Shown: positions 19,668 through 27,521 of the stretch, piece by piece
How the letters are laid out: the number at the start of each line of letters is the position of its first letter
How positions within the stretch are numbered: position 1 is the first letter of the stretch
Assembly (NCBI RefSeq): GCF_000003605.2
Contig: NW_003108579.1
Span: forward strand, 512,937-540,457
From: Saccoglossus kowalevskii
Taxonomy: Eukaryota > Hemichordata > Enteropneusta > Harrimaniidae
Direction of reading: 5' to 3'
Length of the DNA stretch: 27,521 nucleotides
Position numbers and translations under genes: made by a program
The notes under the pieces: model-generated
What the model was told of the DNA's origin: nothing
Seen by the model: the letters and a program-made list of their open reading frames with translations, nothing else
Databases searched by the model: none

Positions 19668-19721
19668 AATAAATATACTATAATACGTTGGCGTTATACA
19701 GACATTGGCATTCGTTTGCAC

Positions 19722-21060
19722 TCCCTATGAATGGATGAATTTTATAACTTCCCTACAGGTGGAATTTTGTGAAAGCATTTTATAGTATGGTGTATAATCC
19801 AAACGAATAAACACGTGTACTTATCAACAAAAGAAGGAATGCATGATACGATTTGACATGATTTCATCCCATGTCATATAAATTGAAATCAGCTCATTCC
19901 ATGCATGGCGAGGATGTGGTGAATGTTATGTTCCATTCAGCAGCGACATGGACACAGTAGGTAAACAGCACTAAAATTCAAACTCTTTTATGTTAAGACG
20001 GATGAATTGGAGCCTTGTCCTAATGTGCATAAGCGTGTGACAAGTGTAGATTAACCCATTTATGTATGGTAGATAAATATGATATTATATCGACTGGTGA
20101 ATACACTCGTGCTCGCCATTTATATGTTGTGTTTTAGTTGCATAAACTGTGCTCAAGTCTTTTACCTAGTAAAATCATATTTATCAAAATTATTGATCAT
20201 ACATGAACACACTAATTGGTTTGTAATTTCATTCAGCTTCTTTCAGTCATAATTCAATATTATATGTAATAATATTATATGTATACATGATACTCTTCTC
20301 TTCTTAATAATGGCCATTGCTTGTGAAATGATACATATGTGACCCCCAAAAAGAAACATTTCTACAAAGGAATGCAAATGAAGGAATCAAAATATGAGCT
20401 GTAATAATAATTATATGTTAGTGAAACATCTTTTGCTGTTATCGCTGTATTATCCTGTATCGCTGTATTTTAACGAATGGTGTAGTTCGGAAAACAATTC
20501 TAATTACTAATGTGTCACACATATGTTCACGAACAGAAAGAGAATAAATATTCTCAGATTAAATATAGCAGTAATATACAACCTTTTAAATCAGTCATAT
20601 GGTCAATTGGGTCTTAGTGGATTTACAATTCGTCTCTGTTACATTGAATGCATGGTGCATTTCTGTGTATGCAAGTGTGTTTAATTGATATGCAATGAAA
20701 ACAGGATCGACTACAGCATACTACTGAAAAAAACGTATGTATTTATTTTGTGATTCTGCTTATCGCGTGATCATGACCGTGCTTAACGAATGTGTATTTT
20801 GAACGTTTTGAAACATGTTTCAAAACATTGTGACAATAGCCGCATGTATTAAATGGCAAATTGTTTGTCACATTTGGGAATTTATTTCGTTTTTAACAAT
20901 TATAGGTGTCACGAAGTATCTGGATTATAATTATAAAAAAACGCATTTTGTACACAAGCGATGTAATTATTTATTATATCAAATTACGTGTTGTACACAA
21001 GAGATTTATTTAATTATTACCATACCATAAACCGATAATAACCCACACACAAAGGTATTT
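19722..21060. other. No firm gene; small GC-richer patch near 19900
   Basis: At 19890-19975 two plus frames are open over about 25 codons (one reads E-I-S-S-F-H-A-W-R-G-C-G-E-C) and end next to 'acagtag|gtaaac', a possible donor. No acceptor pairs with it. The rest is AT-rich with a short direct repeat 'aatattatatgta' at about 20257-20285. Confidence 0.3.
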
Positions 21061-21079
21061 AAATCAACACGTACAAATA

Positions 21080-21229
21080 TCTGAAAGTGGTCCAGATGCC
21101 CCAGATGTCGCCCTAATGGCATACGAGTCTTCAATGGATAAGTATTTGGGTGATGAATGTACGTTTGTTGTACACCAATTAACGTTTAACGCAATAAACT
21201 GTATAATTTTGTGGCTAGTATTTAAAGTT
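21080..21229 (+). other. Coding-like 50-codon segment
   Basis: Open plus frame from S-E-S-G-P-D-A-P-D-V with the acidic, balanced run ALMAYESSMDKYLGDEC, becoming hydrophobic before TGA. The first two-thirds are GC-richer than the surroundings. A minus-strand frame (21064-21297) overlaps it fully, so the strand is not certain. It is immediately followed by the splice-bounded segment 21219-21283 in another frame. It may be an exon whose donor I cannot place, or a decayed gene. Confidence 0.25.
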
Positions 21230-21283
21230 TGACGCAATGTTGACGGACGTGGAGGGTCTACGCTTTGGTGACATTGAAATCCG
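21219..21283 (+). other. Exon-like 65-nt segment with consensus donor
   Basis: Acceptor 'ataattttgtggctag', then 21 open codons (YLKFDAMLTDVEGLRFGDIE, then I) plus two bases, then CCG|GTGAGT, a near-perfect donor. Raised G+C and CpG content, frequent D, E, G and L residues, and no stop between the two splice signals make this one of the better small-exon candidates. Its phase is 0 in and 2 out. The next exon was not identified to the right. No family is recognised. Confidence 0.35.
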
Positions 21284-23239
21284 GTGAGTAAAACCATGTA
21301 CTAGCATAGCTGAACCTTGAATTCAACATGTTTGCAATGTTATTGTAGTTTTTTATGTGCCATCACTAAGTTTCCGTAATCGATATCGATTATTTTCCTT
21401 TATTTTATTTTTTAATGAACTTGGTCATTAGCTACAACAAATGTGTTGACAACAATTATTCGAATTTCTTTAAATAATTCATGAATTTAATTACGTTCAT
21501 TATTCGTTAAAATACAAAGTACAGGGTAATACAGCGATAACAACAAGTGACGTTTCACATTATATATAATAATGGTTACGGCTCATATTTTAATTCACTA
21601 ATTAAAATTGTCCTTGTTTATTTTTGTGGTAGATATATGTATCATTCCACAGGCAAAGGCCATATATATATATCGATGTACACATATATATTTTACATCA
21701 ATAAATAACATTCACTCCTCAGCATGCACTGTAAGTTTTAAAGGTTTGCAAGTGTATCGTGCATTTAGCTAACATTCACACAGCTTTATGAAAATGTGTC
21801 TTTCGTATCGCCCTCAAGACATAAAAAGGAGATAATGTTTGTCGACTACTTGGCTGATAGTGGGTAGTAAAATATAGTTTAAATGGAGTCTTTCTAATGT
21901 TTAATATTCTGTCTAAGATAGTAAAAGTATCAGCATGATAATTGTGTATACCTATAATTAACAGAATTGTAGCTGGATCTCATAATACAAATTCAGGTCT
22001 GGGTTGACCTGAATGTTGTTATAAACCTGGTGACATTTGTATTTAGCCTTTTCTGACTTGCAGTCAACTAGGCTATTGATGTCAATGATCATGACAGTTT
22101 TAATTTTCCACTGTCATTGTATAACCTTTCAAAAACATTCAAAGTAAGCCACCAACTTGGCTAGTTTACGATAGAAATAAGTGAATTCTAAACATCTAAT
22201 TTGTATAAAATAGTAAAAATTATCCCTTCACCAAATACCATCAATGCTATATATCAAATAGTAATGGTCTAGTGCGCATGTCTAATTAGTTATATTTAGA
22301 ATTATAATTAGAATTAAAATATTATTTACTAATTTCATATTATTACCATATTCATAAATTGGAAAATTGTTCCTAAAATCCGCTAATCTGATTTCCATTG
22401 GACTTGCTACATATGCATCTGGATTAATATTGAGGTATGTTTACTGATATCTGTGCTATCTAAAATATTGACTAATATGTAGCTGTTCAACAGATGTCTC
22501 CATGACACATAGAATGGCAATCGTGTGTTTGATGTTGTTATATAATAATTGATTAATTGACATGTACAGTAGACACTGAGTTCATTCATATTATATACAA
22601 ATGTGCGACTATCAAAACTACCATTCATTGTCTGGTAATGCATACATAGTCAATCTGACTAAAACGCTGCATATTTATTTTTGAAGATACTGTTTATAAT
22701 TGTAATACTGTGCCATACTCTTCTTCAACGACAATCGTGGCATGGAACAGGGTTACCACATAAAACAACATTTTCAGACAATAGTATGGATAACAGTAAC
22801 TCAAATCAACTTCATGTATGAATGATACTAGAAACAAATAGGGTACATATGGTAAATTAAAGAACTACAAAACCATATTAAACATATACAACACCAATTT
22901 CATGGCAAGTATAACCCAGTTCATGTGATGATAATATCCAATTGACTAAAATATAACAGCATTTATCCTGCAACAAAATAACTTGAACAAAAATAATACA
23001 CAATAGTCATATAATCTTGAAAATGTAAGAGTTTCTTCAATACATATCCATTGTTAGGAATTGACTATGGTTTTTTATAGGAAATATGAATTGCATTTTA
23101 TGTACGAATAGCGAAAACTAACAACTGGCGATATCATTTTATTGCGAGTTAGTACGATCAACCCCGATAAACGAACTCACCGGCATAGCACCCACAAATA
23201 AAAATAAAGTTGTTATATTGAACATATGTTGTTTTTCAG
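21284..23239. other. No firm gene
   Basis: AT-rich. A 52-codon plus frame at 22663-22821 has a balanced C-terminal half (R-Q-S-W-H-G-T-G-L-P-H-K) but no splice support. At 23180-23200 the minus strand has ATGCCG|GTGAGT, a good donor without a placed exon start. The 9-bp hairpin is listed separately. Confidence 0.35.
21991..22014. other. Perfect 9-bp inverted repeat (hairpin)
   Basis: ATTCAGGTC, six-base spacer TGGGTT, GACCTGAAT. Isolated, with no T run or gene next to it. May be a chance hairpin or a binding site of a dimeric regulator (AGGTCA-like half sites arranged as an inverted pair). Confidence 0.5.
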
Positions 23240-23311
23240 CTGCAATACAGTGGCTCAGACTGCTCTCTCGCTATACTTCGGGGCAATCTACTGATAACAG
23301 GCTGTTTTAAA
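23240..23311 (+). other. Possible 3' exon after a strong acceptor
   Basis: Preceded by 'tatgttgtttttcag', the best acceptor-like sequence in the right half. Two frames are open: one of 24 codons (L-Q-Y-S-G-S-D-C-S-L-A-I-L-R-G) ending at TAG 23312-23314, and another of 18 codons (C-N-T-V-A-Q-T-A-L-S) ending in TGA. The island is GC-richer than its flanks. AATAAA occurs at about 23653, some 340 bases downstream. No upstream exon was identified, so strand and frame remain open. Confidence 0.25.
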
Positions 23312-25789
23312 TAGATAAATCTTGAATTGTTAATTAATTGTAAATATTTCATATTTAATCTAGCTTCCAATGCCCTCAGTACACGGGTTTTATTTCTTTA
23401 TAACACAGAGCATAGGATGAGTTTTCTTTCATATTGTAAAAATTATCGTTGATACATTATTAAACCCAGCTTTTGTGATATATAATGATTATTATATATA
23501 CAGAATGACATCTATTGATGTTGTACTGTGTTTTTATATTTCATAAATTGTGAATATATTCCACTGATTAACTATGTATGGTAAATATACCGCCATAATC
23601 CTCACTATGTATATGTCATGCAATGGCCGCCTGGGAATATTTTCGCTGCGTCAATAAAGGAAATTAAATGCTCTATTTGGAACTAATTCATTTCAATTTA
23701 GACGAATTATGCGATTAATCTGATTTATCAAGTCCATGAATGATTAAAAAATTCACTCATTCATATATATACTGTTCGATGTTTGATTGTAGAATCTTAT
23801 ATTGCCGGCAAAACATCACTGAATATTTCGTGTTGAATTCGTCACACTGTATAAAGGCAATTAAAGTACAATCCTCTATTTCAGGAAATTTTCACCAATC
23901 ACACAATGATTGAAACTGAAGTAAAATCAAATATATGCAGAACTCACGTGTGAACACATACACAAGTGTCCGCGCGTTAAGCGTAAAACAATGACCGTCA
24001 TTTAACTATCGTCGACATAAATCATCTAAAATGCATAACCTAAAATAAACCACAGATGTAGCCATCAAAACATACATGCGTCCACCTTTTATTATCTGGC
24101 TATTATCTTAGTAATTATTGAATAGTGTGCCTTGCTCTCAGTGCACATAAATGATCCGATTGTTTTTGTAGCAAAGAATAGCGGTTTCTCATAGAACAAG
24201 AGACTTACTCTTATTCTTATATTCAATATATATATATGTATATAACGGTTCCTTCTTTGAATTATGCGTGCTCTGGTAATATGAAATAATGGTATGAGTG
24301 GGTGATGTGCATTTTCAATCTGATAAATAATCACTGCGTAAATATAGATAAAATATGAATTATTATGGTAATGTCACCAAAATATTTGCATTTTATTAGT
24401 ATTAAATCGCTGATTATTAGCGTATCTCCATATAAGATATCAGGAGTAGTTTTGTGGCGTGGTTGCCATTTTGAGAAATGACGCTCGCTGCGCATGCCTG
24501 CGTCTTACATGAAATTATCATTCTTCCCTTTGTCAACATTTCCCATTCCTAGACTGCAACCCCTACAATATTAGAAAAAAAACAGACACAATAATTAGTA
24601 ACATAATTATAATTATATTAATTTAATTAATTTGTAAATTTGTTCTATGCCACCTTGTAACCTATTTATATATTCAACATTTTAAATGCTAGTTACATAA
24701 TGTGAAATCATCATAATCTTGAAAATACAATCCATTCATAAACCATGTTTACTCATTGTTAAACATATTTAAAACTAGGTCACGCTATAAATGCTTGTTG
24801 AACTGACGAAACCAAGAAAAATGTGATATACATGTACCTGACCTGGAATAATTCCCACGATTAGCTTTCATCAGTAGGAAAAAATCTGAAGTGAGCAAAC
24901 AACTGTGGTCTTATGTGGCTAAACCGAATGACAATATTACCAACTACGTGAATTCATTTTGTTGAAAATATTCGTTTTTTTTTGGCATATGACTAGCTCA
25001 CTCATTTCGCATGTAAACTACATGAATGGTTTACGTACGATCATGGTTGTAAAATATAAGGAAAATGCAAACATTGAGTAGAACTGTTTTTTATTCACTA
25101 ATGCAAATCATATGTCGAGTTTTAAGAGTGTTATATATAATGCATTCACGGGAATACAAAACGTTAGTCTGTACATGTCAAGCATAATTCACATATAAAT
25201 ACATTCCCTTGCCTATATACATGGTAAAGTAGATGGAACCTGGGATTTCCGTTGTATTAATTTGCCTCAGTCTCTAGTGTAAATATCGGTCCTAGTGTTC
25301 AAAATGGTCGAAAAAATACGATCTATTGACAGATGAGAATGATTGCAATGACTTAATCAACACCATGCCTTCTAGGTCGATAAATATAGCGATTGTAATG
25401 ACGATTTAGGAATTCAAATATGTGAAATAAAATGCCCTACAGTGAAAAATGTTAAAAACAAACTATATAATTTAGACATTGATTTAGCGAATTATCCCCT
25501 GACTGGAATTATTAAATAGCAAATTGAAAACAGTCGTCCAAATACATTTGAAATTGGTCATATAATTCCAAAACTTAACGGGGTTTCATGTGAAGGTTAT
25601 TTTTTCTTGAACGAGAGTTATACTACGCTCACCTGTTAACCCACAAATAAAACGCCCGGTAATTATGGTGCCGGTACGGAGTTGTATAATGAATTTTAGC
25701 CAGCAGTTGGGAAGTTATAATATAATAATAACAATAATAAGTAATGTCGATGTAGACTGTTGAATAAGAGGTGTAATGTACGTACATTA
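23312..25789. other. No firm gene; GC-richer patch at 24455-24560
   Basis: Mostly AT-rich. On the minus strand at 24323-24487 an ATG-initiated frame of about 54 codons starts M-R-S-E-R-H-F-S-K-W-Q-P-R-H-K, and CAT|GTAAGA lies just upstream of it. The word 'gctcgctgcgc' at about 24483 recurs at about 19611. No assignment is possible. Confidence 0.3.
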
Positions 25790-25800
25790 TTATAATGTAC
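25774..25800. repeat. Perfect 16-bp palindrome with adjoining third half site
   Basis: TAATGTAC|GTACATTA is a perfect palindrome (25774-25789). A further TAATGTAC follows at 25793-25800. It abuts the stop codon of the minus-strand exon candidate, on the 3' side of that reading frame. It could form a hairpin in a transcript or be a binding site. Confidence 0.6.
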
Positions 25801-25999
25801 TGGATTGATTCCCTGGTGGGGAAGGTTGTGTAGTCGCATACTGTGGTAATATTGCTGCCACACCAATATCAGTTACACCTGTTGTTTTCTCGAGAACCGT
25901 TTGTCGTTTTTTGTTCTTGTCATGGTTTCCATGGCATGATTTTTGATTGTGCGACACCACCCTTTCCTCTACTTTACGCTTCGGTGTTGGTGCCGTGGT
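25793..25999 (-). CDS. Candidate terminal coding exon, 69 codons, unknown protein
   Basis: On the minus strand an acceptor 'ttgtttactcacttcatcatag' is followed directly by 69 open codons and a TAA at 25790-25792. The residues start TTAPTPKRKVEERVV, where PKRKVE resembles a basic nuclear-localisation motif. A K/N/H-rich stretch follows, then a P/S/Q/T-rich tail (LPQYATTQPSPPGNQSSTL). This suits a disordered C-terminus of a nuclear protein, which is inference. Base composition is near 47% GC in a window of about one-third, with varied codon use. The frame stop TAG lies within the acceptor itself, so the frame requires splicing. The plus strand is open for about 55 codons over the same bases but lacks an acceptor. 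Upstream exons would lie to the right, but none joins clearly. Confidence 0.45.
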
Positions 26000-26349
26000 C
26001 TATGATGAAGTGAGTAAACAATATCATTACTGTTGACATAACGTTGGAATAGACTCCAAGTACAAGAATGCACAGAGATGATTAAAATGATTCCATTTTG
26101 TAAAATATAACGTAAAAAAACAAAACAGAAACCCCGCCCATATTTAGCAAAATGACGACTAAACTGACTGCGAATTAAAATATAACTTCACCTTCATGAA
26201 ACCTGGACGGAATACAGATTAACAATTAAAAGCACCCTTTCCCACACTAACAAGATGGCTCGATCATGTTATGTATAAAATCAGAAACTCTAACTGAATT
26301 AGGATCAACACTCCCCAAAAATAAATGCAAAAGTTTCGTACTCGTGTAA

Positions 26350-26490
26350 TTGAATTCTACTTTGGAGAGGAGTGACGTCACCCCACACACATCAGCGTCG
26401 TTGATGGCTCACTACCGTTTAAGTTCCCGGAACAAAGCATATCTCTCTAGCAATAATTTATTTATTAATAAGAAATGTGTCGATTTATAA
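26350..26490 (+). other. Plus-strand open frame around a CRE-like site
   Basis: 46 open codons including S-D-V-T-P-H-T-S-A-S and an internal M-A-H-Y-R-L-S-S-R-N-K start. The left half is GC-rich. It spans the TGACGTCA at 26373. No splice donor of good quality was seen before the TAA. May be a chance frame within a regulatory element. Confidence 0.15.
26373..26380. promoter_or_regulatory. Consensus CRE palindrome TGACGTCA
   Basis: Exact match to the CREB/ATF binding palindrome in a locally GC-rich, CpG-containing stretch (26365-26435). It is oriented between the minus-strand exon candidates at 25.8 kb and 27.1 kb, so it does not mark an obvious promoter for either. An eight-base site has a low but not negligible chance of occurring at random in 27 kb. 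Confidence 0.35.
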
Positions 26491-26636
26491 AATGTAATAT
26501 AATACCGTTGACGACACAATCATTCTAGTTTCCATTATGATTTTCAGAGGTACTTAATTTGTCTGCAAGATATTGTTCTTATGTCAGGTAATATTAGATT
26601 TCTATTGTAAAAGAACGGGTTAATAGAGACATCGTA

Positions 26637-26846
26637 TTACGAAATCAGTAATTTACTATGCTGAATGAACGCCAATCTTTTATGTTCTGAAACAGCACGA
26701 TTTCCTGTTCGTAAAATAAGAATGACTCTGTACTGTAATAGGTGGCAATTAATCATCAACAAATATATACACGGTGTAATCCATGTGTGACTGCCAGCTT
26801 TAAAGACATAACTGTCTGTCTTGCAAGTCTCCTTACTATGCGTCAT
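26637..26846 (-). other. Minus-strand open frame, 69 codons, unknown
   Basis: ATG to TAA; starts M-T-H-S-K-E-T-C-K-T-D-S-Y-V-F and has a hydrophobic middle (CIYLLMINCHLLQYRVILIL) followed by a basic tail (R-T-G-N-R-A-V-S-E-H-K-R). The hydrophobic run could be one membrane segment. It lies between two stronger minus-strand candidates but shares no splice signal with them. It could be a chance frame; recorded because this end of the window is richer in coding-like sequence on this strand. Confidence 0.2.
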
Positions 26847-27124
26847 TTCTCGTCATTGGATAGGAAATAAGTGTATTCGACTCAAACGCAGGTAATGTAA
26901 ATACAATGATAACATCTGACGCGACTTCAGGTTTGTAGAAGCTGCGTCGACGTGGCAATGGACAACCTAAAGTAAAGGATATGTCATATGTAAGTTAGCA
27001 AATTATAATCAGTATGCATTCGTCAACATTAAGTGTAACGACCATGTAAAACTGTGTGTAACGACTTGCTGATCAATATGTGTCCAACTAATATCCTTGT
27101 GGATGATATTGCATTAAAACAAGC

Positions 27125-27521
27125 CTATTGTGTGATAGGTAGCTGTTTTTGTATTAGGTGATTCCTGGTTTTCGGCGTATACTTCACAACAGTCGATGAT
27201 TTCAATACCACGTGTTCACAATTAATAATGTTCAGCGTTGTTGTTCGTGCATCTAAGCACGTTTGTATAAACCTCATGCAGTTAAACTGAGTAGCACGTT
27301 TATCGGTATCGCTTGGCGGTCCACATAAAATATGCGTTTGTATTTCTTTTCGTAAATTGCCAAATTGAACCCTGCTAAATATATTGTAAACCTTTTCAAA
27401 CTCTTCTGGCTTTCAGTTTAAATGACAATGGCGAAAGCCACATTCTTTCATCGTCATTTTCAAATCTTTTAATGCCTGGGAGTTGAATTTGTTAAATTTT
27501 GTTGACAGTGTTCGATGTAAG
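27125..27521 (-). pseudogene. Partial coding region at right edge, one in-frame stop or acceptor, unknown protein
   Basis: Minus strand, entering from outside the window. 35 open codons (27521-27416, including QALKDLKMTMKECGFRHCHL) are followed by TGA at 27415-27413, then 95 further open codons in the same frame to TAG at 27127-27125. The second part starts K-P-E-E-F-E-K-V-Y-N-I-F-S-R-V and contains H-I-L-C-G-P-P-S-D-T-D-K-R, F-I-Q-T-C-L-D-A-R and N-C-E-H-V-V-L-K-S-S. Composition is balanced, with raised GC and CpG. Two readings are possible: a decayed coding sequence with one stop, or an exon starting at the acceptor-like 'atttaaactgaaag' just after the TGA, the first part being intron or another exon. 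Family not recognised. This is the longest coding-like tract in the window. Confidence 0.4.

Larger units (their letters stand above)
10965..19690. repeat. Copy C of the tandem duplication
   Basis: This copy begins with a full alpha block immediately after copy B. It continues with beta, an inserted partial epsilon, the rest of beta, gamma, full epsilon, delta, zeta, a long stretch without detected partner (15.8-17.9 kb), then eta. Eta is recognised by similarity of 17970-18220 to 6380-6640 and of 19610-19690 to 7590-7685. These show that A and C share the same distal end and that the ancestral unit was 8-9 kb. The assignment from delta leftward is secure. The eta assignment rests on shorter, more diverged matches. 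Confidence 0.5.

Noticed and set aside
1-19690. Array as an LTR retrotransposon or endogenous virus.
   Set aside because: No polymerase, protease or integrase motifs in any frame, no primer-binding site or polypurine tract, and the repeats are internal blocks in tandem rather than two terminal repeats.
21658-21692. AT-rich alternating purine-pyrimidine tracts near 21.66 kb as a functional element.
   Set aside because: Short, imperfect TA/CA runs typical of AT-rich eukaryotic DNA, with no context to support a role.
1-27521. Bacterial operons, CRISPR arrays, phage or insertion sequences.
   Set aside because: No long frames with ribosome-binding sites, no regularly spaced short repeats, and no transposase or terminal inverted repeats. 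The composition and splice-like signals indicate a eukaryote.

Overview
This window reads as AT-rich (about two-thirds A+T by eye), non-bacterial DNA. It has no long open reading frames, no operon-like packing and no ribosome-binding-site/start pairs. It does contain short open islands bordered by spliceosomal-type AG acceptors and GT(A/G)AGT donors, short microsatellites, and diverged kilobase-scale duplications. It is most likely intergenic or intronic sequence of a eukaryote, plausibly an invertebrate animal. I cannot name the organism, and no protein family is recognised with confidence.

The dominant structure of the left 20 kb is a diverged direct tandem duplication with three copies. 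Copy A covers about 1-8160, copy B about 8166-10965 and copy C about 10965-19690. Collinear blocks can be traced by eye: alpha (A 3-130 and 640-1420; B 8166-8657; C 10965-11690), beta (A 2940-3620; C 12395-13310, split in two), gamma (A 3640-4180; C 13320-13670), epsilon (B 8657-9110; C 13884-14190, plus a truncated extra copy at 12885-13185), delta (A 4785-5760; B 9453-10450; C 14195-15180), zeta (B 10450-10790; C 15140-15760) and eta (A 6380-6640 and 7590-7685; C 17970-18220 and 19610-19690). B and C are the closest pair, A is much more diverged, and B is a shortened copy lacking beta, gamma and eta.

Several blocks carry splice-like boundaries at matching positions in different copies: a 119-nt segment in alpha, a 78/79-nt segment in delta, and an acceptor in epsilon. 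The end of delta keeps an 82-83 codon open frame in B and C that is broken in A. This suggests the repeated unit derives from a multi-exon transcription unit, coding or non-coding, now partly decayed. A segment of about 270 bp in delta is almost identical between B and C, against a clearly lower background, and it coincides with an open frame on the opposite strand.

The right part (19.7-27.5 kb) is single copy as far as I can see. It is mostly featureless, with a few coding-like islands: plus strand 21080-21283 and 23240-23311, minus strand 25793-25999, and minus strand 27125-27521 running off the window edge. The last two are the best candidates for true exons or decayed exons of genes reaching beyond this window. 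All gene-like calls are exon candidates, not confirmed genes.
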